From: JAXLXE01 sp046328115
GTDB taxonomy: Bacteria > Chloroflexota > UBA6077 > JACCZL01
Assembly: GCA_046328115.1 (NCBI GenBank)
Contig: JAXLXE010000004.1
Location: 744,001-808,000 of the forward strand
Length of the DNA: 64,000 nucleotides
Direction of reading: 5' to 3'
Part shown: one piece after another, positions 57,330-64,000 of the stretch
Position numbering within the stretch: position 1 is the stretch's first letter
Layout: the number at the start of each line of letters is the position of its first letter
Made by a program: the position numbers and the translations under genes
The notes under the pieces: model-generated
Told to the model about the DNA's origin: nothing
Database searches by the model: none
The model's input: the letters and a program-made list of their open reading frames with translations, nothing else

Positions 57330-58778
57330 ATGTCCAGCGAGCTCGTGGATCCTAGACGGAACGCCCGAGACGGCGCGGGAAGGCGGCGGTTTCTCCGTAT
57401 TGCGGCCGCCAATGTAGGAAGCCTTAGCGTTGCTTCACTTCTCGCCGCCTGTACTCAGGAATCAGCACCCGCGACCGGCAAGCTGGTTGAATCGAAGCCG
57501 GCGGCGCCCTCCGGTCAGCCTGCTGCCGCGGCAAAGCCGGCCGATGGGAAACCGGCCCAGGCCGGCCCTGGCGGTTTCACGGGCGGTGGCACGCTCAAGC
57601 TTCTCATGCGGTCCCACTTCGTACCTGCTTTCGACCAGTGGTTTGACAAATGGGCTCAGGAATGGGGAGTCAAGAACAAGGTTGAGATGCAGGTGGACCA
57701 CATCCTGGCGGGCGAGCTGCCGGCAAAGTGGGCTGCCGAGGTGGCCTCTGGCGATGGCCATGATTTGTTGGGTTTCACCCAGAGCGGCGCGGTCAACGTG
57801 TTCAACAAGCACCTTGCTGACATGGGTGATCTGGTCAAGCAAGTTGGAGATACCCATGGTGGGTGGGTGAACCCGCTGTCAGACGCTATCGCCAAATACG
57901 ATGGCGTGTACCGCGGTGTCCCCGACTACTTCATCGAGTTTGGCTGCAACTACCGCAAAGACATCTTTGACGACAACGGCCTGAAGCCTGTCGATACGTT
58001 CGACGACTTGATGAAGGCGGGCACGCTCCTCAAGTCAAAGGGCTTCCCCATAGGCATCGCGATCAACCAGAAGAGCAACGACGCGAACAACTCCTGGAGC
58101 GGGCTGCTCTGGGGCTACGGCGCATCGTACGTCGCTGCCGACGGCAAGACGGTCACGATCAAGTCTCCGGAGACCAAGGAAGCCGTGACCTACGCCTTGG
58201 AGCTTTACAAGAGCGCGATGACGCCCGAGGTTCTTTCCTGGGACGACACTGGCAACAACCTGTTCCTCGCCGGCGGCAAGGGCTCCTGGATCCAGAATCC
58301 CATCAGCTCGTTACGGACCATTGAGAAGGAGAATCCAGAGCTAGCCAAGAAGATCTTCATCTCCAACGCGCCCGCGGGACCCAAAGGTCGATTTGCTTCG
58401 GTGACGGTCAGCGTGTGGGGATTGATGAACTGGTCCAAGAGCCAGCCTGCCGCCAAAGCCTTCCTGACCGACTACTACTCTGTGTATTTGGAGACGGTGA
58501 AGGCCAGCCAGGGTTACAACCAGCCCATCTTGATGAACTACCGCAAGAAGCCAATGGCCATCATTGGTGAGGACCCCAAGCTAGAGCTGCTCCAGGACTT
58601 CGACAAGGCAGCCCGCGTTGTGGGGCACCCGGGTCCCCCAAGTCCAGCCGCGGCTGAGGTTGAGCAGAACTGGATCGTGCCATTGATGATTGGGCAGGCA
58701 GTCCAGACCGGAAACGTGGACCAGGCTGTCGACTGGGCTGCTGCGAAGGTCGACGCGATTTACGCCAAGTACAAGTAG
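57330..58778 (+). CDS. Extracellular sugar-type solute-binding protein, Tat lipoprotein
   Basis: The 482-residue protein starts with a Tat-type signal (GRRRFLRIAAANVGSLSV) ending at lipobox LLAAC (Cys41), so it is a membrane-anchored binding protein. The core is a two-lobe type 1 solute-binding fold: MRSHFVPAFDQWFDKWAQEW, WAAEVASGDGHDLLGFTQSG, FCNYRKDIFDDNGLKPVDTF-like NYRKDIFDDNGLKPV, GNNLFLAGGKGSWIQNPISS and the late DYYSVYLETVKASQGYNQP. The ligand is unknown; it is probably an oligosaccharide. AAGGAGG lies 9 bases before ATG. The operon ends here. Confidence 0.9.
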   Translation: MSSELVDPRRNARDGAGRRRFLRIAAANVGSLSVASLLAACTQESAPATGKLVESKPAAPSGQPAAAAKPADGKPAQAGPGGFTGGGTLKLLMRSHFVPAFDQWFDKWAQEWGVKNKVEMQVDHILAGELPAKWAAEVASGDGHDLLGFTQSGAVNVFNKHLADMGDLVKQVGDTHGGWVNPLSDAIAKYDGVYRGVPDYFIEFGCNYRKDIFDDNGLKPVDTFDDLMKAGTLLKSKGFPIGIAINQKSNDANNSWSGLLWGYGASYVAADGKTVTIKSPETKEAVTYALELYKSAMTPEVLSWDDTGNNLFLAGGKGSWIQNPISSLRTIEKENPELAKKIFISNAPAGPKGRFASVTVSVWGLMNWSKSQPAAKAFLTDYYSVYLETVKASQGYNQPILMNYRKKPMAIIGEDPKLELLQDFDKAARVVGHPGPPSPAAAEVEQNWIVPLMIGQAVQTGNVDQAVDWAAAKVDAIYAKYK

Positions 58779-58821
58779 CGCTGGGTTGAGCCTGGCGCCT
58801 GATATCGACCGGGTGCCGGGC

Positions 58822-59220
58822 TCACGGGACGTCCCAGGGACCGGATGCAGGCACGGCAGCCGATGGTCCGGGCCACGGTGGCATTGTCACGCAGATGAAC
58901 TCCAGCGGCTCACCATCTGCTGCTCGAAACTGAAGCGTGGTGCCCTCAGGCAACGTCAGCGCGGTTCCCGGAGCAACGTCTACGGTCTCTTCGGCGTTAT
59001 CGAGCATTCTCCAGACTTGCCCGTTCCCTCGCACGACGTACCAGAGCTCCTGGATACCGGTTAGGCGGACCGCCCCGCTCACCGTTCCGGCTGGCAATGA
59101 GCAGTGGACCATACTGCCGGTGGGAAGCTGGGCAAGTTTGCGAATCTCGGACCGATCCGTCGAGAGATTGTCGAATCGATCGCCAAGTTTTCGCGTGATC
59201 CAGGCTGGCACGCCCGCCAA
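58822..59220 (-). CDS. Cupin-domain protein
   Basis: The 132-residue protein has a single conserved-barrel cupin core: SMVHCSLPAGTVSGAVRLTG, IQELWYVVRGNGQVWRMLD, and APGTALTLPEGTTLQFRAAD. Only one of the usual three metal His residues is clear (HCS), so metal binding is doubtful. The start is TTG 59220, 3 bp after the HDOD gene stop, so it is translationally coupled to it. Confidence 0.75.
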   Translation of the reverse strand: MAGVPAWITRKLGDRFDNLSTDRSEIRKLAQLPTGSMVHCSLPAGTVSGAVRLTGIQELWYVVRGNGQVWRMLDNAEETVDVAPGTALTLPEGTTLQFRAADGEPLEFICVTMPPWPGPSAAVPASGPWDVP

Positions 59221-59223
59221 ATG

Positions 59224-60465
59224 CTAAAGCTCCGCTGCCGCGTTACTCCAGGCAGTAGCTTCGAGATATGAGTCCACTACCTCCGTGGATGGTACACCCA
59301 GCTCACTGGCGAGCGCCGAGACGTGCGTCCAATCGGCACGCTCGTAAGCCAGGACCATCTCCAGCACCCGGCCCATCATGCCGATCCTCGCCAGGAGGGC
59401 GGCTCGAACGTCACTGGACAGGGGCAATCCCTCGATCACCTCTTCTAGTGGCCTATTGGTGATGGCGTCAAGCATTGAGAAGAGGCCGACCAGGAAGAGA
59501 TCTTCCTCCCGATCCTTCTGATGCAGTGGCTCGGCCAAGAGCTCGCAGAACTTCGCACGGAGCAGGGATCCCACGATCAACTCGCTCAGGCCGCGCTGAT
59601 TGATGCTGGACATCACCACAAGCGACGCCCACTTGCGGACCCCGCGTTCGCCCAGCAGCATCATCGCCTGACGGATGGAGCGGACCTGGTGGCGCAGCCC
59701 AAACGCGACGGAGTTGATGCAGCGGAGCAACTTGTACGTCAGAGCCACCTCGTTCTTGATGATCTGCTCGATACTGCCAAAATCCAGGTCTGGCTGATTA
59801 ATCTCTCGAAGCAGGTTCAGGTAGCTACGCGTGTTTGCCGGTACGTCGCGCCCTGCGATGATGACGGGTTTGCTGAAGAACGAACCCTGGAAATACTGAT
59901 AACCCGCATCGTTCGCCCGCTCAAACGTCTCGTGGTCCTCCACGTTCTCTGCTATGAGCTCGAACCGACGAGGCTTAAGTCGCTCTACGAGTAGCGGGCC
60001 GGTGTCTATCGACCGCCGCGTCAGGTCAACTCGGACAAGGTCGGCCAGTCCGATCAGCCCATTGACGCGGCCGGCCCGGTCGAACGCATCTATGGCTATC
60101 TGGTAGCCGTTACCTTTCAGGTCCTTACACGCCTCAATCACCTCAGGCTCTGGCTCCACGTCACCGAAGAGCTCCACTACCACGAGGTCATTGGGGAACA
60201 GCAGGCCAAGGCTGCCGGTGATCATGTCTCGGCTAAAGCGGAGGAACGCCTTTCGACCCCCGGTTACCACCTCCGCGCCAAACAGGAAGAAGCTATTCCC
60301 GATCACCTGGAGCACGGTCTGCTCCGTGTCTCGTCGATCGACTACCTGGTCGATGCTTCTGGGGGCAAGAAGCTCGTACCCAAAAACTCGCTGCCGGTCA
60401 TCAAATACCGGTGTCCTGGCAACGAATGCCTCTACTGTCCCATGGTGGGAGGTCATCGTGTTCAC
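59224..60465 (-). CDS. Degenerate-EAL + HDOD signalling protein
   Basis: The 413-residue protein has an N-terminal EAL-like domain (VFGYELLAP, VVELFGDVEPEPEVIEA, YQIAIDAFDRAGRVNGL, ENVEDHETFERANDAGY, YFQGSFFSKP) and a C-terminal HDOD domain (EQIIKNEVALTYKLLRCINS, LGERGVRKWASLVVMSS, DLFLVGLFSMLDAI). The EAL metal/catalytic set is changed: no intact 'ExL', KxD is RVD and EGxE is ENVE, so it is probably a c-di-GMP receptor or inactive, not a phosphodiesterase. The group resembles YuxH-type proteins. GTG 60465 has no clear ribosome site; ATG 60456 is an alternative. Confidence 0.88.
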   Translation of the reverse strand: MNTMTSHHGTVEAFVARTPVFDDRQRVFGYELLAPRSIDQVVDRRDTEQTVLQVIGNSFFLFGAEVVTGGRKAFLRFSRDMITGSLGLLFPNDLVVVELFGDVEPEPEVIEACKDLKGNGYQIAIDAFDRAGRVNGLIGLADLVRVDLTRRSIDTGPLLVERLKPRRFELIAENVEDHETFERANDAGYQYFQGSFFSKPVIIAGRDVPANTRSYLNLLREINQPDLDFGSIEQIIKNEVALTYKLLRCINSVAFGLRHQVRSIRQAMMLLGERGVRKWASLVVMSSINQRGLSELIVGSLLRAKFCELLAEPLHQKDREEDLFLVGLFSMLDAITNRPLEEVIEGLPLSSDVRAALLARIGMMGRVLEMVLAYERADWTHVSALASELGVPSTEVVDSYLEATAWSNAAAEL

Positions 60466-60614
60466 AGTAGGGGAAACGAGGTAATTGCGACAACAGGCCC
60501 GGTGTAGTTGCGTTCCGGTCTGTTAGCGACCGTTTGCATGACTCGTGTTCGAGCGGCCTGATACGCCGCGGATCCCGTGGTATCGCGGCGGGGCATGACA
60601 GAAGATCTAGATCT

Positions 60615-61925
60615 CTAGATCCGTCCGCGCGACTTGAGCTCCAGATAGCGACTGACCATCTCCGCGGAGAGGCGATCCGCAGGCTGATCGATGGTGATGA
60701 TCCCACGGTGGTTTAGCATGGCTCGAACCTGTCTGCGCTCATCCAACATGCGCTGAGCCACGGCTTTCTCATACAGCTCACGAGAATCGCACGGGGCTTT
60801 GCCGGCTGGGATCGTCAGAGCAGGATCTGCCACCGTTACGACGGCTACCAAGTGCCGATCCGAGGCGCGCACAAGGTGAGCGACCAGCGATCTCGATGGC
60901 TCTGGATCCGCAATGTCAGTGAACAGAACGAGCAACGACCGCCTCAGGCTCCGGCCGGCAAGGTACGAAAAAGCCCGCGCATGTGAGCTTTCCGTCTGCT
61001 GCGATTCAAGCCGATAGAGCTGGTCGACGATTCTGAGGAACGCAGGCCGACCGCCGCGCGGGGCCAGATATGTACGCACCTCGTCAGCATAGGCTAGCAG
61101 TCCAACACGATCGCCCCGCAGGCTAGCCGCGTACGCTAGCATCAGGCCCGCGTTGAGCGCGTGATCGAGCTTGGTGAGTCCATCGGCTACCGCAGACATC
61201 AACCGCCCAGCATCCAGCAAGATCATGACATTCTGGCTGCGTTCTGTCTCGAACTCTGTACTAATGGGCACCCCGCGCCGCGCAGTGGCCTTCCAGTTGA
61301 TCCTCCTGAACTCATCATCTGGCACATACTCACGCAGCCGCTCAAACTCAGCTCCCTGGCCGAAGCGGCGCGCGGTACGAGTACCAGCTTCCAACAACAT
61401 GCCTCGTCGTACCATCAGGTTGTATCGGTGCATGTCGCGCAAATTGGGGTACACCTTGACCGAACGAGTGAGCGGAAACGCATGTTGGCGCCACGTGAGC
61501 CTGAACTGGCTCAGGGAGCGCACGACCAGCCGACCAATCTGAAAATCACCCCGGCGCGGTGGGACAATCGAGTAAACGACGCGGCTCGTCGCACGTGGGC
61601 CGACTTCTAATTCCAGGCGTTCAACGCTAACTTCAAGTGGAAGTGGCACCTCGTCACGAAGCTGGATCCGTAGGGTTTCCTCCGTCCGGTTGGTGATCAC
61701 CACGTTGACGGGGTTGGCTTCTCCAATGGATAGCCGATCCGCCATCTCCCTTGCGACGACGATCTCCCCGGGCTGAACGCTCTGCCGCTGATCAAGCCAG
61801 ACGAGTCCAGCCAGCAACCCGAGACTAGCCGGAGTTGCCCAGCCGAACCCCGGTAAGAGCGGATCCAATGCTAGCGGGATGGCTGTGGCCAGCAAGAGCA
61901 GCAATAGACGTCCCGTTGGAACCAC
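60615..61925 (-). CDS. DUF58 family protein (MoxR-associated)
   Basis: The 436-residue protein has two N-terminal hydrophobic helices (LLLLLLATAIPLALDPLLPG; ASLGLLAGLVWL), an Ig-like segment, and the DUF58 signature FGQGAEFERLREYVPDDEFR, RINWKATARRGVPI and a VWA-like FETERSQNVMILLDAGRLM with a metal-ion-dependent adhesion-type Asp. It belongs to the MoxR-DUF58-DUF4350 module linked to envelope integrity and assembly of metal-containing proteins. It starts (GTG 61925) 23 bp after the MoxR stop. Confidence 0.93.
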   Translation of the reverse strand: MVPTGRLLLLLLATAIPLALDPLLPGFGWATPASLGLLAGLVWLDQRQSVQPGEIVVAREMADRLSIGEANPVNVVITNRTEETLRIQLRDEVPLPLEVSVERLELEVGPRATSRVVYSIVPPRRGDFQIGRLVVRSLSQFRLTWRQHAFPLTRSVKVYPNLRDMHRYNLMVRRGMLLEAGTRTARRFGQGAEFERLREYVPDDEFRRINWKATARRGVPISTEFETERSQNVMILLDAGRLMSAVADGLTKLDHALNAGLMLAYAASLRGDRVGLLAYADEVRTYLAPRGGRPAFLRIVDQLYRLESQQTESSHARAFSYLAGRSLRRSLLVLFTDIADPEPSRSLVAHLVRASDRHLVAVVTVADPALTIPAGKAPCDSRELYEKAVAQRMLDERRQVRAMLNHRGIITIDQPADRLSAEMVSRYLELKSRGRI

Positions 61926-61948
61926 GCGCCGGCCCTCTCATCCCGCGC

Positions 61949-62911
61949 TTACCGCGGCACCTCTACGCCCGCAAGTAGACGTTCCAGCGCGTCATCCGGC
62001 GTCAGGCCCTCAATTTCTGCATCTGGCCTCAAGATGACCCGGTGCCGAAACACCGGACCTACTAGCTCTTTCACGTCATCAGGCGTGACGTACGTCCTTC
62101 CCGCGAGAACCGCTCTTGCCCGCGCAAGCAACGCCAACGATAACGACCCACGGATACTGCTACCAAGCTGAATATCAGGGGATTCCCGCGTGGCTCGTCC
62201 GACCGCGACGATGTATCTTATGACATCTTCTTCAATTGTTACGTCGTTCAGAGCAGTGCGACAACGCTGAATGGCATTCGTGGTGAGGACCGGACTTAGC
62301 CCTGATTCGGCCAGATGGTTGACCTGAAAACCGGCGAGATGGCGTGTGAGGACCTGGCGCTCAACCTCTGCCGGACCGTAGCCGACGAGCAACTTGCACA
62401 TAAACCTATCAAGCTGAGCTTCCGGCAAGGGATACGTTCCTTCATACTCAACCGGATTTTGAGTTGCTATCACCACGAATGGATCCGGCAACGGGTGAGA
62501 AGACCCATCAATCGTTGCCTGCCGCTCCTCCATCGCCTCCAGTAACGCTGACTGGGTTTTTGCAGGCGCTCGGTTGATCTCATCCGCCAGCAGAACGTTA
62601 CAAAAGACCGGACCCTTACGAAGGCGAAATTCACCGCTCTGCACGTTGAAGACAGTTGTGCCAACCACATCTGAGGGCATCAAGTCTGGTGTGAACTGAA
62701 CGCGATTGAAGGACCCATTGATCAGGAACGCCAGGGTTCTGGCCATAAGGGTTTTGGCGGTTCCAGGTACACCCTCAAGAAGCACGTGACCACCAGCCAC
62801 CAGGCAGCAGAAGATCAGCTCAAATGTTGTCTCCTGGCCCACGATGACCCGGGCAGCCTGCTCACGTGCCTTATCAAATGCTTCCGCGACTTCTTGCATT
62901 GGTATGTTCAT
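61949..62911 (-). CDS. MoxR-type AAA+ ATPase
   Basis: The 320-residue protein has the Walker A LLEGVPGTAKTLMARTLA (around 44-61), Walker B VLLADEINRAPAKTQSALLE, sensor-1 FVVIATQNPVEYEGTYPLPE, and the sensor-2 region SPDIQLGSSIRGSLSLALLA. It is a chaperone-like ATPase that works with VWA/DUF58 proteins. The stop is 23 bp from DUF58 and the start 47 bp from DUF4350, so it is the middle gene of the operon. No separate VWA gene is seen in the window. Confidence 0.95.
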   Translation of the reverse strand: MNIPMQEVAEAFDKAREQAARVIVGQETTFELIFCCLVAGGHVLLEGVPGTAKTLMARTLAFLINGSFNRVQFTPDLMPSDVVGTTVFNVQSGEFRLRKGPVFCNVLLADEINRAPAKTQSALLEAMEERQATIDGSSHPLPDPFVVIATQNPVEYEGTYPLPEAQLDRFMCKLLVGYGPAEVERQVLTRHLAGFQVNHLAESGLSPVLTTNAIQRCRTALNDVTIEEDVIRYIVAVGRATRESPDIQLGSSIRGSLSLALLARARAVLAGRTYVTPDDVKELVGPVFRHRVILRPDAEIEGLTPDDALERLLAGVEVPR

Positions 62912-62958
62912 CAGGAAACTTCTCCAGCATCACGGGAGCCGCGCACGACGCGCCGTCC

Positions 62959-64000
62959 TCAGACTGTGTGACTCAGTTCGTTGACGACCGCAACAAGCTG
63001 CGACTCCCCGGGATTCTGTCGCAGCACCTGCAGTGCCGCCAATGTGGTACTTGCGTCTTTGCCAAGCAGACGTGCACGATCCTGGAGGTGATCTTCGGTC
63101 ACGTCTGAGGGTAGCCCCAGGCTGCGTGCCAACTCACCGCGGAATTTCCTTTCAAAATGTGTCGCGATGAACTGCCGCTGCCCGCTGGCTCGGTGGAGTG
63201 CCGCGAGTGAGCCAACATATTCTGTAAGGGACCGTCCTCTGCTCTCGCGCACCGGTCTGGATGTGCCGAACCGACGGCCCCGCATCGCTAGCCAGACAAA
63301 CGACATCAGGGCACCGTAAAGGGCAGCGCGGCCCCACGACTCATCGAGTAGCAAGCGGAACATGCCTGCCATGCCGCGTGTTCCTCCGTTTCGATAGCCG
63401 TGGTGTATTTCGTCAAAGCCAATGCTGCCATCCGGAGTCGATCCCACCAGTATGAGCACGAGTTTTGCCGTTTCCGCATCGCGAAGCGCGCTGTTGCTGA
63501 ACAACAGCGGCGCGGAAACGGCGATCACGGCTCCTCTCCCGACTTTGATCTCGCCAGCGTAGACCAATCCCTCATCTTCCACGAGGCTCGTTGCCCCCGC
63601 TGGTAGGTCGAGGGTGTCGGTGGGTCTGGTGGTGATCCCACGAATCCTGGCGAACACCTCAGTGCCGGTCTTTGCCATGACTCCAAACCGCTGGTAGAGT
63701 GGGTCGCCCCACCAGTCATCTGAGGCGAGCACGAGGCGACCGCCTTGCTCTACCCACGTGGCGATCTCTTCTACGTCATCCCGGGCAATCCGCTGGATCG
63801 GCTGCAACAGCAGCAACGTCTTTACGCCTGGCGGGATCTCAAAGAGCTCACTTTCCACGACTGTGGTGTGGTAGCCGATCTGGTCAAGCCACAGCCGCAA
63901 GGCGAGTCCGCCGTTGGCTTGATTGGAGTACACCGTTAGAGCTGGCAGTCGCTCCGAACTGGGAGGAATGACGATCACGGTAATCGTCATGACGGCCACG
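62959..64000 (-). CDS. DUF4350 family protein, 5' end outside the window
   Basis: The last 346 codons run to the edge. The protein begins with a hydrophobic segment (TITVIVIPPS), so the natural N-terminus probably lies upstream. It has LTVYSNQANGGLALRLWLDQ, LLLLQPIQRIARDDVEEIAT, LVLASDDWWGDPLYQRFG, FDEIHHGYRNGGTRGM, and a C-terminal membrane segment (WGRAALYGALMSFVWLAM) followed by a DNA-repair-unrelated helical tail (LTEYVGSLAALHRASGQRQ). DUF4350 proteins accompany MoxR and DUF58 genes; the role is unknown. Confidence 0.85.
   Translation of the reverse strand, partial: VAVMTITVIVIPPSSERLPALTVYSNQANGGLALRLWLDQIGYHTTVVESELFEIPPGVKTLLLLQPIQRIARDDVEEIATWVEQGGRLVLASDDWWGDPLYQRFGVMAKTGTEVFARIRGITTRPTDTLDLPAGATSLVEDEGLVYAGEIKVGRGAVIAVSAPLLFSNSALRDAETAKLVLILVGSTPDGSIGFDEIHHGYRNGGTRGMAGMFRLLLDESWGRAALYGALMSFVWLAMRGRRFGTSRPVRESRGRSLTEYVGSLAALHRASGQRQFIATHFERKFRGELARSLGLPSDVTEDHLQDRARLLGKDASTTLAALQVLRQNPGESQLVAVVNELSHTV

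Noticed and set aside
1..64000. tRNA or rRNA genes.
   Set aside because: Reading the intergenic stretches showed no tRNA-like TPsiC arm with matching acceptor stem and no rRNA; a tRNA scan would settle it.

Overview
The window is high-GC, densely coded bacterial chromosome. No rRNA, tRNA, CRISPR array or prophage was seen. The gene families suggest a Chloroflexota-type bacterium, but no marker gene here proves it. They include a bifunctional-nuclease/Clp_N fusion, Thr/Pro-rich lipoproteins with SH3 repeats, a DUF11-repeat surface protein, the MoxR-DUF58-DUF4350 and SpoIIM/RDD sets, Rhs proteins and a glutaredoxin-thioredoxin reductase fusion.

Layout. 1-4.3 kb: a cut-off cyclase gene, the BFN-Clp_N protein, a DinB-like protein, an alpha/beta-hydrolase fused to a class III cyclase, and a GH43-like five-bladed-propeller protein. 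4.4-8.95 kb: a tight four-gene catabolic operon (ThDP enzyme, CoxG/SRPBCC protein, fluoroacetate-dehalogenase-like hydrolase, dihydroorotase-like amidohydrolase). 8.95-16.3 kb: a decaying polymorphic-toxin island on the minus strand. It holds a Hint remnant, a frameshifted Rhs C-terminus with a type-37-like toxin and its candidate immunity genes, a possible transposase scar, and an intact Rhs-core/toxin reading frame overlapping its immunity gene by one base. It ends with a HEAT-repeat/membrane-protein gene pair. 16.4-19.9 kb: DUF6622 membrane protein, TetR regulator with a palindromic operator, a Cys-less isochorismatase-fold protein and a HisN/IMPase-like phosphatase. 20.1-23.9 kb: a DUF1800-DUF1501-NHL-propeller operon behind a 3x16-bp tandem repeat and closed by a strong terminator. 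24-24.75 kb: an MNT/HEPN toxin-antitoxin-like pair. 25-28.4 kb: two paralogous polytopic membrane proteins flanking an RraA-family gene. 28.6-36.7 kb: PhoD phosphatase, SpoIIM, RDD, PhnP-like hydrolase, DUF11 surface protein, QueD-like and EVE proteins. 37.5-48.8 kb: a carbohydrate/redox region with debranching enzyme, glucose dehydrogenase, ECF sigma/anti-sigma, aquaporin, Grx-TrxR, MGH1-like glucosidase and GMC oxidoreductase. 48.9-54.1 kb: small membrane proteins, lipoproteins, an MBL hydrolase and a D-2-hydroxyacid dehydrogenase. 54.1-59.2 kb: threonine aldolase and a sugar-type ABC importer lacking its ATPase. 59.2-64 kb: an EAL/HDOD protein and the DUF4350-MoxR-DUF58 operon, which runs off the window.

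The two best candidates for something under-described are the Rhs island at 9-16 kb and the operon at 4.4-8.95 kb. The island has two toxin/immunity modules, two homopolymer tracts that each break one toxin gene, and a coupled HEAT gene pair. The operon pairs a carbon-halogen-hydrolase-like enzyme carrying all the expected catalytic residues with a ThDP enzyme and an amidohydrolase. The product names rest on motif recognition by eye; no database search was run.
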